62,426 nt of DNA from Crenobacter oryzisoli (GTDB lineage: Bacteria; Pseudomonadota; Gammaproteobacteria; Burkholderiales; Chromobacteriaceae): contig NZ_JAUEDK010000028.1 in the NCBI RefSeq assembly GCF_030385785.1, positions 1 to 62,426 on the forward strand, in the 5' to 3' direction. The notes under the pieces were generated by a model. That model was not told the DNA's origin and made no database searches. It worked only from the letters and a program-made list of their open reading frames with translations. This document shows, in pieces, positions 9,171 to 17,387 of this stretch. Positions within the stretch are counted from its first letter, which is position 1. Each line of letters starts with the position of its first letter. The position numbers and the translations under genes were made by a program.

Positions 9171-10726
9171 GGCGTTTTCGTATTGTTTATTGGGGATTTG
9201 TCGGCGTTGATTGGCGGTAAAGGCGCTTCGAGCAGGCCCTTCCACTGGCTACGGTCGTTCATGACCTTGCGCGTGGCCTCATCCACTACCGGTTGCCCAC
9301 GCGCCACCTGCCATCCACCGCCCATAGCCTTGTAGAGCGAGATCAGACTCTGTGCCACTTCGCCTTGGGTGGTGACGAAGTTGTCCTGCTGACTGAACAA
9401 GGTGCGCTGTGAATCGAGCACACGCTCGAAATCAATCAGCCCCTCACGGTACTGAATGGTCGCGATATCGAGTGAACGCCGCGCCGCCTTGACCGCGTCG
9501 CGCAGCACGTCGATCTGCGCGCGGCTCGTGGCGAAGATGATTGCGGCATCATCAACTTCCCTCGCTGCATTGAGCACGGTTCCCTGATAAAGCTCATAGA
9601 GCTGCTGGAACCGCGCGTCCTCGACTAGCACCTGGTTCGTCAAACGCCCGTAGTCGAAGACATTCCACACTAGCGCCGACCCGATGGCCCAGTTGAAAGC
9701 GTGGGACGCGCCGGGCAGCGAGGTGCCCGACAACCCCACCGCGCCGGCAAGTGAGATCGATGGATAAAGCGCTGCCTCGGATACGCCGATCAACGCCGAC
9801 TGCGCGGCCAACTGTGCCTCGGCGGCTCTTACATCGGGGCGTCGACGAAGCATCTCGGCCGGTATGTCGACGACGACATCGAGTGTTGCAAGCGGAATGG
9901 TTTCCTTGCCCGCCTCCATCTGAGGCAGCGGGCCGGGTGGGCGTGCAAGCAGGACGCTCAGCGCATTCTGCGCCTGTCGCAGACTGCCTTCGAGTTGCGG
10001 AATCGTGGCGATGGTGGATAGGTAGAGCGTACGAGCCTGTTGCACGTCGAGTTCGGATTCGTTGCCACTCTTGAACAGATGCTCGGTGATTTCCAGGCTT
10101 CGCTTCTGCAGCGCCGCGTTATCGCGAGCGATACGCAACCGCTGCTCGATTATCCGAATCGAGGCGTAGAGATTCGCCGTCTGCGCCGCCACCAGCACCT
10201 GCACGTCGTCGTACTGGGCAATGCTCGCGAGGTAGGCCGCATTAGCTGATTCGATGCCGCGCCGGAATTTTCCCCAGAAATCCAGTTCCCAGGCGATATT
10301 GAGATCGGCGCCGTAGGATGTGAATACCGAGTTGGGGCCTGACGACGGATTGTGACCAATACGTGTCACTTGCCCGCTGATCTGTTGCACCTGCGGGTAT
10401 AGCCCGCTGTTCGCGATGCCCAGTTGGGCGCGTGCCTCCATGATATGCAATCCGGCAGTGCGGACGTCCGGATTCTGGCGTTGTGCCTCGGCCACGAGCT
10501 GATCGAGTATCGGATCGTTGAAGTTGTGCCACCAGGCATCAGTTTCCGCCCGCGGCCTTTGCGCGCCAGACGTCGCAGACGCCACCGTCTGAAGCGACCC
10601 GCCATTCCAGTGCTTGAGCCAAGGCACATCGGGGCTGGCAAAATTGGGCCCGACGAGGGTACAGCCGCTAAGCCATAACGAGGCGACCAGCGCTTTCGCA
10701 GTGGCCGCCATACTTCGGCATGACAT
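9167..10726 (-). CDS. NodT-family outer-membrane efflux lipoprotein
   Basis: About 519 residues. The leader MAATAKALVASLWLSGC ends in a lipobox (LSGC), so the mature protein is acylated. Two outer-membrane-efflux (OEP) repeats follow, with typical long helices and the signature regions AWELDFWGKFRRGIESA and RRPDVRAAEAQLAAQ. It is the TolC-like channel of the tripartite set with the adjacent HlyD and DUF2955 genes. The start is uncertain: ATGs at 10,726 and 10,711 both give a good lipoprotein leader. An ATG at 10,765 would place a Glu-Pro repeat, encoded by a CTCAGG hexamer repeat, in front of it and overlap the upstream gene. Confidence 0.9.
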   Translation of the reverse strand: MSCRSMAATAKALVASLWLSGCTLVGPNFASPDVPWLKHWNGGSLQTVASATSGAQRPRAETDAWWHNFNDPILDQLVAEAQRQNPDVRTAGLHIMEARAQLGIANSGLYPQVQQISGQVTRIGHNPSSGPNSVFTSYGADLNIAWELDFWGKFRRGIESANAAYLASIAQYDDVQVLVAAQTANLYASIRIIEQRLRIARDNAALQKRSLEITEHLFKSGNESELDVQQARTLYLSTIATIPQLEGSLRQAQNALSVLLARPPGPLPQMEAGKETIPLATLDVVVDIPAEMLRRRPDVRAAEAQLAAQSALIGVSEAALYPSISLAGAVGLSGTSLPGASHAFNWAIGSALVWNVFDYGRLTNQVLVEDARFQQLYELYQGTVLNAAREVDDAAIIFATSRAQIDVLRDAVKAARRSLDIATIQYREGLIDFERVLDSQRTLFSQQDNFVTTQGEVAQSLISLYKAMGGGWQVARGQPVVDEATRKVMNDRSQWKGLLEAPLPPINADKSPINNTKTP

Positions 10727-10732
10727 GACCGA

Positions 10733-10757
10733 CTCAGGCTCAGGCTCAGGCTCAGGT
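10733..10757. repeat. CTCAGG hexanucleotide repeat, four copies
   Basis: Four consecutive CTCAGG units lie across the stop of the permease gene and directly before the likely start of the NodT gene. On the coding strand they read GAGCCT (Glu-Pro). Copy-number change would be in-frame but would alter the spacing ahead of the NodT start. Confidence 0.7.
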
Positions 10758-11879
10758 CTCCGCATGATCCTCTGCCGAGGCCGCTTCAGAATGAGGATTG
10801 GCGGCCACCCAGCCCATGAAGATGCGGTAGCCGAGCACCAGCAGCACCGCACCGATGAACATGCCGAGGATGCCGGCAGTCGCCATGCCACCGAGGGCAC
10901 CGAGCAGGATCACCGGCATCGGTGCCTCGACGCCGCGGCCCAGCATCAGTGGTTTGAGCACATTGTCGGCCATGCCGGCGACGAGCAGCAGAACCGTGTA
11001 TCCGATTGCCTCGACATTGCTGTAATCGCCGTGGCTCGACCAAATGTAGATAATCGCCGGCAGTGTGACGATCAGCGCCGGTACTTGGGCGATGCCGAGT
11101 ACCAGTACGATCACCGTGAGGACGCCGGGCCAAGGTACGCTCGCGATGATCAGGCAAAGACCGACGATGATCGCCTGGATGAACGCAATGCCAATGACGC
11201 CCTGCGCTACGGCGCGAATGGTGGAAGTGGAAAGCTTCGCGAATTCGTCGCCTCGTTCGGCGCCAACAATGCGTCGGAAGATGGCGAGACTGCTTTTCGC
11301 CCCTGCTTGCCCGAAAGCCATGATGATGCCAGCGATAATGAAGGAGGCAAGCAGTTGCAGGAGCCCACCGCCGATGCCCGCGACGACCCCAAGCAGGACC
11401 TTGGTGAGGTCAACGACCTTCGGTTGCATCGACTTCACGAAGGCGGGCAGATCATTGTAGGCGAGCACCCAGGCCGCATAGATTTTTTTGCCGATTATTG
11501 GCCACGCGGCAATGCTGGGGTTCGGAACAGGAATCTTTACCGAAAGCGTCTGCACGGCCGTCACCGTTTCTTGCACGGAATCGCCGAGCGAACTCAACAG
11601 CAACACTGTTGGACCGAATAGCAGCAGGAGGCTGAGCAGAACTAGCAACGTCGCCGCCCACCCCTGTTTGCCCCCCATCTTGCGCGCCATCTTCTGCTGC
11701 AAGGGGTAAAGCGTCACGGCGAGAATCACCGCCCACACCATCAAAGTGAGGAAGGGCGAGAATACTCGATAACAGAGCATCACCAACGCGAGAACGAGAC
11801 CGGCGCGGATCAGGACATCAAGCAGGCGCGACGCGATGTGTCGTTCGAGTTCTTCGTCCGGCTCGTACTTTCTGGTCAT
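10752..11879 (-). CDS. AI-2E family transporter (YdiK/TqsA-like permease)
   Basis: A 375-residue membrane protein with about eight hydrophobic segments: an N-terminal pair (about 22-62), the characteristic central amphipathic region, and a C-terminal block ending in the conserved GMADNVLKPLMLGRG motif (about residues 305-320) and a GLY-rich last TM pair. The start is the ATG at 11,877-11,879, preceded by GGGGAG; the longer reading frame has no better signal. It is the first gene of the leftward efflux operon and its end meets the NodT gene. The family name comes from autoinducer-2 export in E. coli TqsA; most members have unknown substrates, and here association with an efflux set suggests an export role. 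Confidence 0.88.
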   Translation of the reverse strand: MTRKYEPDEELERHIASRLLDVLIRAGLVLALVMLCYRVFSPFLTLMVWAVILAVTLYPLQQKMARKMGGKQGWAATLLVLLSLLLLFGPTVLLLSSLGDSVQETVTAVQTLSVKIPVPNPSIAAWPIIGKKIYAAWVLAYNDLPAFVKSMQPKVVDLTKVLLGVVAGIGGGLLQLLASFIIAGIIMAFGQAGAKSSLAIFRRIVGAERGDEFAKLSTSTIRAVAQGVIGIAFIQAIIVGLCLIIASVPWPGVLTVIVLVLGIAQVPALIVTLPAIIYIWSSHGDYSNVEAIGYTVLLLVAGMADNVLKPLMLGRGVEAPMPVILLGALGGMATAGILGMFIGAVLLVLGYRIFMGWVAANPHSEAASAEDHAET

Positions 11880-12061
11880 TGCTCGCTCCCCATCCTTGCC
11901 ATGTTGTGTCGCAGGAGGGCCGGCTGGGATCGAGGCATGGATCAGAGTGCAAGGCCGAAAAAGCAATGAGCGATCCGCCCCCATGCCAAATTATCCTAGT
12001 TCAATTCTAGCTTGATGCCACTGATATTGAAGTTAGGGTAGTTCAGGCTAATCTAGCCTTC

Positions 12062-12500
12062 CGGTTCGCGTGGATAGAGGAGCATCGAATGATGTTCCCA
12101 GTGGCGGTGATGGGTAACGGATTGAGCGTGTCGCGTTCGGGTTTCTATGATTGGCGTGGGCGTGAGCCATCAGCACGGGCGCAGGAGAATGAGCGGCTGA
12201 AAGTGGCGATTCGGGCGGCACGTGCCAAATGGGCATCCGGTGCCGCAGACGCGCAAATTGAAGGCAACGACCAACTCGGCGCCGCTGTCGGTCATTGAGA
12301 ATGTGCTGGGCCAGGTGTTTGTGCCGAGCCGCCTCAACGAGGTTTGGACGGGCGGCGTCACGTACATTCCGACAAATGCGGGCTGGCGGCAGCTGGCCAC
12401 GGGGACTGGCCGCTCCTGCAAGAGCACCCAGTCCCCTTCATGCCAGGCCGCGAATCACACAGTACTTGGCGTGATCGGGGCTCAGTACAGTCAGGCTGCG
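12062..12500 (+). pseudogene. Decayed IS3-family OrfB transposase remnant
   Basis: Fragments of an IS3-type OrfB can be followed in changing frames. FAWIEEHR and then FPVAVM begin at about 12,062; VSRSGFYDWRGREPSARA and ENERLKVAIRAA (the HTH_21 segment) follow. After an internal deletion come RKLKATTNSAPLSVIENVL and NEVWTGGVTYIPTNAGW, equivalent to the first-Asp region of the rve core (usually NEVWVTDITYI, here with the Asp lost). A final DRGS piece of the second-Asp motif lies at about 12,480. Frameshifts and large deletions make it non-functional. It ends where the leftward pirin gene ends. Confidence 0.8.
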
Positions 12501-13210
12501 GCGCCGTCGGGGCCGCGCAGGTCGAACACGAGTACCTCGGCGCCCTGCCCGTCGGCAAACGTCAGCGCCTCCTCGTCGCGTACCCGGGCGCCGTCGCCTT
12601 CAGACAAGCGTGTGCCATTCACCGTGACGCTGCCGCGTGCGACGTGGATGTAGGCGTAACGGTTCGGGGCCAGTGCAAACTGCGCCGTTTCGTCGCCGTT
12701 GAACAAGCCTGCGTACACCCGTGCATCCTGCTGGATCGTCAGCGAGCCTTGCGCGCCGTCCGGGGACAGGATGAGGCGGAGCTTGCCGCGCTTTTCTGCT
12801 TCAGCGAAATGCTGCTGCTGGTAACAGGGCTTCGTACCGCGCGAGGCGGGGCCAATCCAGATTTGCAGGAAGTGGACAAGCTCTGTGTTCGAGTGGTTGT
12901 ACTCGCTGTGCGCCACGCCGGTGCCTGCGCTCATCAGCTGGATGTCGCCGGGGCGGATGACCGAGCCGGTGCCCATGGTGTCCTTATGCTCCAGTGCACC
13001 GTCGAGCACGTAGGAGAAGATTTCCATATCGCGGTGCGGGTGCGTGCCGAAGCCTTGGCCTGGTGCCACGCGGTCCTCGTTGATGACGAGCAGATCGGAG
13101 AAGCCGACCTGCTCGGGGTCGTAGTAGCTCGCGAAAGAGAAAGTGTGATACGAGCGGAGCCAGCCATGGTTGGCCAGGCCACGTTGGTTGGCATGTCGGA
13201 TTTCAAGCAT
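12491..13210 (-). CDS. Pirin family protein
   Basis: A 239-residue bicupin. The N-terminal cupin shows the metal ligands in FGTHPHRDMEIFSYVLDG (about residues 55-72) and GVAHSEYNHS (about 98-107), the usual His/His/His/Glu set. The ATG at 13,208-13,210 is preceded by AAGGAGAG. Pirins of this type act as quercetin dioxygenases or as redox-linked regulators; which applies here cannot be told. It is transcribed away from a LysR regulator 135 bp off, the usual arrangement for a LysR-controlled pirin gene. Confidence 0.93.
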   Translation of the reverse strand: MLEIRHANQRGLANHGWLRSYHTFSFASYYDPEQVGFSDLLVINEDRVAPGQGFGTHPHRDMEIFSYVLDGALEHKDTMGTGSVIRPGDIQLMSAGTGVAHSEYNHSNTELVHFLQIWIGPASRGTKPCYQQQHFAEAEKRGKLRLILSPDGAQGSLTIQQDARVYAGLFNGDETAQFALAPNRYAYIHVARGSVTVNGTRLSEGDGARVRDEEALTFADGQGAEVLVFDLRGPDGAAA

Positions 13211-13294
13211 GAGGACTCTCCTTGTTTCTGCACCACAAGCCGCGGATCTGGGCGGCTGGGTGACTGCATGTCGAAACTTTATGCCTGTCGTTCG

Positions 13295-13328
13295 ATACAA
13301 ACAATGGCTTAAAATCGATTGTTAATAT
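13295..13328. promoter_or_regulatory. Candidate LysR operator between pirin and LysR genes
   Basis: ATACAAACAAT (13295-13305) and ATTGTTAATAT (13318-13328) form an imperfect inverted repeat spaced by 12 bp in the AT-rich divergent promoter. The form fits a LysR-type binding site. Confidence 0.45.
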
Positions 13329-13345
13329 CTATTTTTTCGATACCA

Positions 13346-14242
13346 ATGTCTGATCGATCCCCTACGCTGGACCAGTTGCGGGTCTTTGTCGCCGTTGTGG
13401 AGGCAGGCAGTTTTTCACGGGCGGCCGAGGTGCTGGGGCGCGCGCAGTCGGTGGTCAGCTACACGATCGGCAACCTTGAGTCGCTGCTGGGCTGTGCACT
13501 GTTCGAGCGGGGGCGGCGGCGCCCGATGCTGACCGAGGCGGGTCGCGCGATGCTGGCAGATGCCCGCCGGATAGACCTGCTGACTCGCGAGATGGCCGCG
13601 CGCGCCGCTGGCCTGACTGGCGGGCTCGAAGGCGAGGTATCGCTGGCGGTTGACGTGATGTATCCGTCGGTGAAGCTGGTGTCTGTGTTGCAGGCGTTTG
13701 CAGCGCAGTTTCCGACGGTGGCGCTAGACCTGCAGATGGAAGCGCTCGGCGGGGTGCTGAAGCTGGTGCTCGACGGGGAAAGTGGGCTCGGCCTCTCTGG
13801 ACCACGGGAGAGCTGGCCTGACCCGATCGAGGCCGTCGCTGCCGGCGCGGCTCGCTTGGAGGCGGTGGCTGCGCCAAGCCACCCGCTCGCCCAGTATCAA
13901 GGCGCGATTCCGGTGGCGGCGCTGCGAGAGCATACACAGCTGGTGTTGTCGGACCGCAGCCGGATGACCGAGGGGCACAACTTTGGCGTCTACGCCGCGC
14001 AGACGTGGCGGCTTGGCGACCTTGACGCCAAGCACCGGCTACTTCTCGCCGGGCTCGGCTGGGGCTCGATGCCCGAGCATATCGTCGAACCGGACATCGC
14101 GTCGGGGGCGCTGGTGCGCCTTACGCTGGCCGACCGTGATCAGCTGATCTACCCGTTTGCGCTGATACGCCGGGTCGACTCGCGCACGGGGCCGGCTATG
14201 CAGTGGCTGATCGAGCGGTTTGCCGTCCAGCGCGCCGATTGA
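13346..14242 (+). CDS. LysR-family transcriptional regulator
   Basis: A 298-residue regulator. The winged HTH is at residues 4-62 (LDQLRVFVAVVEAGSFSRAA, with VVSYTIGNLESLLGCALFER), followed by the two-lobed periplasmic-binding-like effector domain (about 90-295). I chose the ATG at 13,346 (MSDRSPTLDQLRVF), which gives a family-typical N-terminus; the longer frame adds nine hydrophobic residues. It is divergent from the pirin gene and probably regulates it and itself through the inverted repeat in the shared promoter. Confidence 0.93.
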   Translation: MSDRSPTLDQLRVFVAVVEAGSFSRAAEVLGRAQSVVSYTIGNLESLLGCALFERGRRRPMLTEAGRAMLADARRIDLLTREMAARAAGLTGGLEGEVSLAVDVMYPSVKLVSVLQAFAAQFPTVALDLQMEALGGVLKLVLDGESGLGLSGPRESWPDPIEAVAAGAARLEAVAAPSHPLAQYQGAIPVAALREHTQLVLSDRSRMTEGHNFGVYAAQTWRLGDLDAKHRLLLAGLGWGSMPEHIVEPDIASGALVRLTLADRDQLIYPFALIRRVDSRTGPAMQWLIERFAVQRAD

Positions 14243-14248
14243 AGCGTT

Positions 14249-14277
14249 GGCGGTCACCGCTAACACGAATGACCGCC
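14249..14277. terminator. Hairpin between convergent LysR and FMN-oxidoreductase genes
   Basis: GGCGGTCA (14249-14256) and TGACCGCC (14270-14277) form an 8-bp stem in the 43-bp convergent gap. There is no T-tract. Confidence 0.45.
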
Positions 14278-14285
14278 GGTAGTCG

Positions 14286-16241
14286 CTACAGCATCCACGC
14301 CACCCGCATCCCCTCGAAAATCGCCTCTTCCGCCGTGCGCGGTGCCAGGCAGTCGCCGATGGCGTGGACCTCGGCATCGATGCCATCAAGGTCGGCCAGC
14401 AGGCCATCGTCTGGCTCCTGGCCCTGGCACAGCACCAGGGTGTCGATGCCGTCGAACAGCATGGCTTCCTCGCTGGCAGTGTGCTGCATGAACACGGTGT
14501 CGTCGTCGTGGCCGTACAGCCGCGCATAGGGGATGACTTCGACGCCGAGCCGGTGCAGCTGGGCGACTAGATCGTCGCGCACGTACATCTGCAATAGCTG
14601 GCCGGGGTTGGTGCCATTGACCGCCAGCTTGACGCGGCAGCCGGCGCTGGCGAGGCGAATGGCGATGCCGGGGCCGACCCAGTCGCAGCGCCAGTCGGCA
14701 ATCAGCACCGAGCGGCCTGTAGGAGCGTCGTCGCGCAGGATCTGCCAAGCATCCAGCACCTGCATAGCGCCGCACGTTTCCATATCCGGGCGACGCGGCC
14801 GGGCGCCGGTGGCAACGATGACGGCGTCGGGTGCCAGGCGCTCGACCAGGGCGCGGTCGACCGGGCTGTTGAGGCTGACTTCGACGCCGTAGCGTTGCAG
14901 CTCGCTTTGCAGATTGGTGATCAGCCCGCCGAACTCGGCGCGGCCGGGCAAGAGCTGGGCGAGCGCGGCCTGGCCGCCCAGGCGCGGGCCGGATTCGTAC
15001 AGCCGCACCGAGTGACCGCGCTGCGCGGCGATGGACGCGGCCTTCATGCCGGCCGGGCCGCCGCCGATCACCAGCACCTGGCGACGCTGCGCGGCCGGGG
15101 TGGGCGTGCCGTACTGCAGTTCGCGCCCGGACTGCGGGTGCTGGATACAGGAAATGGGCAGGCCGCGGTGGAAGCGGCCGATGCAGGCCTGGTTGCAGGC
15201 GATGCAGGCGCGGATGTCGTCCTGACGGCCGGCAGCGGCCTTGGCGGGCATGTCGGGGTCGCAGATCAGCGCGCGGGTCATGCCGCAGACGTCGGCCTGG
15301 CCGCTGGCGATGACCTGTTCGGCCTCGTGCGGCTGGTTGATGCGCCCGGCCACCATCACCGGGATGTTCAACCGCGCCTTGAAGCGCGCCGCCACCGGGG
15401 CGAGATAGGCGTTGGCCACCGTCATCGGCGGGACAATGTGCACCGAGCCGCCGATGCTGGCGGAGTTGCCGGCGATCACGCTGACGTAGTCGAGCTTGTC
15501 TTCCAGCGCGGCGACGGTGGCGAGCGCCTCGTCTTCGGCCAGGCCTTCGGCGTCCAGCTCGCCGGCGGAGATGCGCAGGCCGATGACGAAGTCGGGGCCG
15601 GTGGCGGCGCGGATGGCATCGAGCACTTCGGAAAGGAAACGGCGCCGCGCTTCGTCGCTGCCGCCGTAGTCGTCCTGGCGGCGGTTGACGCGCGGGTTGA
15701 GAAACTGCGACGGCAAATAGCCGTGGCTCGCCACCACCTCGACGCCGTCGATGCCGGCCTGTTGCATTCGCCGTGCCGCGGCGCCGTAGCCGGTGACGAT
15801 GTCGGCGATCTGCGCCACGGTGAGCGCGCGCGGCATGACGTGGAAGCGCTCGTTGGGCGACACCGAGGCGGAATACGCCACCGCCAGCAGGCCGTCGGCG
15901 GTTTCCATGATTTCGCGGCCCGGGTGGAACAGCTGAGCGAACACCTTGCAGCCTTCGCCATGCAGCGCTTCGGCCAAGCTGCGGTAGCCGGGGATGCAGT
16001 CGTCGTCGGTGGCCATCAGCGCATGGGAGGTGTAGCGCGCCGATTCGTGCACGCCGGACACCTGCAGCACCACCAGCCCCACCCCGCCCTGCGCCCGCGC
16101 CCGGTGATAGGCGATCAGCGCATCGTTGACCCGGCTTTCGGTCGGTAGCACGGTGTCGTGGCCGGTGGACATGATGCGGTTTTTGAGCGTGACGCTGCCG
16201 ATGGTAAGCGGGGAAAACAGCCGGGGAAACTGGGTGGTCAT
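14286..16241 (-). CDS. FMN/4Fe-4S/FAD oxidoreductase, dimethylglycine/N-methylproline demethylase-like
   Basis: A 651-residue protein of the 2,4-dienoyl-CoA reductase/trimethylamine dehydrogenase superfamily. An N-terminal TIM-barrel FMN domain covers residues 1-340 (LKNRIMSTGHDT, QLFHPGRE, GVEVVASHGYLPSQFLNPRVN). A 4Fe-4S site follows as C-x2-C-x3-C-x11-C (C346, C349, C353, C365). Then comes an FAD/NAD(P) Rossmann module (VIGGGPAGMKAA, about 385; VIVATGARPRRP). This architecture is shared by DgcA dimethylglycine demethylase, StcD N-methylproline demethylase and TMA dehydrogenase. The start has AGGAG seven bases upstream. The divergent XRE-cupin gene probably regulates it. An electron-transfer partner (DgcB-like or ETF) is not adjacent. 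Substrate: probably an N-methylated amine, by family only. Confidence 0.85.
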   Translation of the reverse strand: MTTQFPRLFSPLTIGSVTLKNRIMSTGHDTVLPTESRVNDALIAYHRARAQGGVGLVVLQVSGVHESARYTSHALMATDDDCIPGYRSLAEALHGEGCKVFAQLFHPGREIMETADGLLAVAYSASVSPNERFHVMPRALTVAQIADIVTGYGAAARRMQQAGIDGVEVVASHGYLPSQFLNPRVNRRQDDYGGSDEARRRFLSEVLDAIRAATGPDFVIGLRISAGELDAEGLAEDEALATVAALEDKLDYVSVIAGNSASIGGSVHIVPPMTVANAYLAPVAARFKARLNIPVMVAGRINQPHEAEQVIASGQADVCGMTRALICDPDMPAKAAAGRQDDIRACIACNQACIGRFHRGLPISCIQHPQSGRELQYGTPTPAAQRRQVLVIGGGPAGMKAASIAAQRGHSVRLYESGPRLGGQAALAQLLPGRAEFGGLITNLQSELQRYGVEVSLNSPVDRALVERLAPDAVIVATGARPRRPDMETCGAMQVLDAWQILRDDAPTGRSVLIADWRCDWVGPGIAIRLASAGCRVKLAVNGTNPGQLLQMYVRDDLVAQLHRLGVEVIPYARLYGHDDDTVFMQHTASEEAMLFDGIDTLVLCQGQEPDDGLLADLDGIDAEVHAIGDCLAPRTAEEAIFEGMRVAWML

Positions 16242-16361
16242 GTAACGCTCCTGCTGGGTGGTGTCGGTGGGACGCCGGCTTGGCCAAATGGGCGGTGGGC
16301 TGGCGTGCGCCCGCCGGCTGCGACGGGCCTTGTCAGAAATTTAGTAAAATTAAAAAAAATT

Positions 16362-16373
16362 GCAAAAAATTTT
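16362..16373. promoter_or_regulatory. A/T-tract motif in the FMN-oxidoreductase/XRE divergent promoter
   Basis: On the minus strand this reads AAAATTTTTTGC, upstream of the FMN oxidoreductase start. Nearly the same motif, AAAAAATTTTTGC, stands before the PotD-like gene at 17,251-17,263, so both may be operators of the XRE-cupin regulator encoded between them. Confidence 0.4.
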
Positions 16374-16476
16374 GATTGAATTCGACAGGGGGGAACGCTC
16401 AAACTCATGACAGTGGCCCGGCGCGTTTCTGCGGCGTGCCGCGATCGTCATTGCAGCGTGATTGCGAGACCCAACG

Positions 16477-17112
16477 ATGACCATGAGACACAAGCCTTTG
16501 CCCCATGCCGAGCCGGAGCACTCCGACGCCGAGCTGCCGCCGGCCTTCGAGGATGATCCGGCCGTGCAGCTGGGCGAGCGCATCCGCCTGCTGCGCAAGC
16601 GCCAGGGGCTGACGCTGGCCAATCTGGCCGACAAGAGCGGCCTGTCGATCGGCCACATCAGCCTGATCGAGCGCAACCTGGCGCGGCCGTCGATCAACGC
16701 GCTGGTGAGCCTGGCCAAGAGCCTGAACGTGACGGTGCAGTGGTTTTTCAGCGGGCCGGACAGCCATGCGGCCGAGGAGCTGGGCTATGTGGTGCGGCAG
16801 AAGAACCGGCTGCGCATCGACTACGACGGCGGCTTTATCGATGAGCTGCTCACTCCCAAGAGCAACCGCCAGCTGGAGATGCTCCATTGCCGCATTCCGC
16901 CCGGCGCGTCGAGCGAGGAGCGCTACAGCCATCAGGGCGAGGAAGCCGGGCTGGTGCTGGCCGGCTCGCTGGAGCTGTGGGTGGGAGACAAGCAGTTTCA
17001 CCTGGAACAGGGCGACAGCTTCGCCTACTCCAGCGAGGAGCCTCACCGCTACCGCAACCCGGGCAGCGTGGAGACGGTCGTGGTGTGGGTGATCACCCCG
17101 CCTACCTACTAA
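16477..17112 (+). CDS. XRE-HTH plus cupin transcriptional regulator
   Basis: A 211-residue regulator with a lambda-repressor-type HTH at about residues 30-90 (LGERIRLLRKRQGLTLANLA, SIGHISLIERNLARPSI) and a C-terminal cupin at about 135-205 (HQGEEAGLVLAGSLELWVG, FAYSSEEPHRYRNPG) for effector sensing. The ATG at 16,477 is used; a TTG 15 bases upstream is possible. XRE-cupin regulators (PuuR/BetI-neighbour type) commonly control polyamine or amine catabolism. Its position between the demethylase-like enzyme and a polyamine-type binding protein fits that role. The stop codon abuts a MITE. Confidence 0.9.
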   Translation: MTMRHKPLPHAEPEHSDAELPPAFEDDPAVQLGERIRLLRKRQGLTLANLADKSGLSIGHISLIERNLARPSINALVSLAKSLNVTVQWFFSGPDSHAAEELGYVVRQKNRLRIDYDGGFIDELLTPKSNRQLEMLHCRIPPGASSEERYSHQGEEAGLVLAGSLELWVGDKQFHLEQGDSFAYSSEEPHRYRNPGSVETVVVWVITPPTY

Positions 17113-17232
17113 GGGACCGCTAACAAACCGCCCTTGGCGTTGTTATGCGACCTTGCCGTACTACTTGTACTGTCTGTCTGCGGCCGCATGCCTAGCCAAA
17201 GCCGCTTCGCTAAATTTTGTTAGCGGCTCTAA
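17111..17232. mobile_element. Complete MITE family A copy, 122 bp
   Basis: The left end AGGGACCGCTAACAAA and the reverse complement of the right end (TTAGAGCCGCTAACAAA) are terminal inverted repeats around a non-coding core. The core, TTGGCGTTGTTATGCG through AAGCCGCTTCGCTAAA, recurs elsewhere in the window. The left repeat touches the stop codon of the XRE-cupin gene. This is the best-preserved copy and serves as reference for the others. Confidence 0.8.
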
Positions 17233-17250
17233 GGTATTTTTCTTCTATTA

Positions 17251-17263
17251 AAAAAATTTTTGC
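17251..17263 (+). promoter_or_regulatory. A/T-tract motif upstream of PotD-like gene
   Basis: AAAAAATTTTTGC within an AT-rich promoter segment, matching the motif in the FMN-oxidoreductase promoter. Candidate XRE-cupin operator. Confidence 0.4.
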
Positions 17264-17387
17264 TTTATTTAAATCGCCTCCTAAGCTGGTTTGAGAGACA
17301 GACGGCGGCCGGTCGATGTCATCGCGACGATGGTGGGCCGACACGCCGCCGGCTCTGTCCGCATACCAATATGGGGAGAGCGAGACA

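Noticed and set aside
14386-16287. 633-codon leftward frame and a 417-codon rightward frame over the FMN oxidoreductase gene
   Set aside because: Both are shadows of the real gene in high-GC DNA: Arg/His/Ala-rich, no domain, and the true frame has full motif support.
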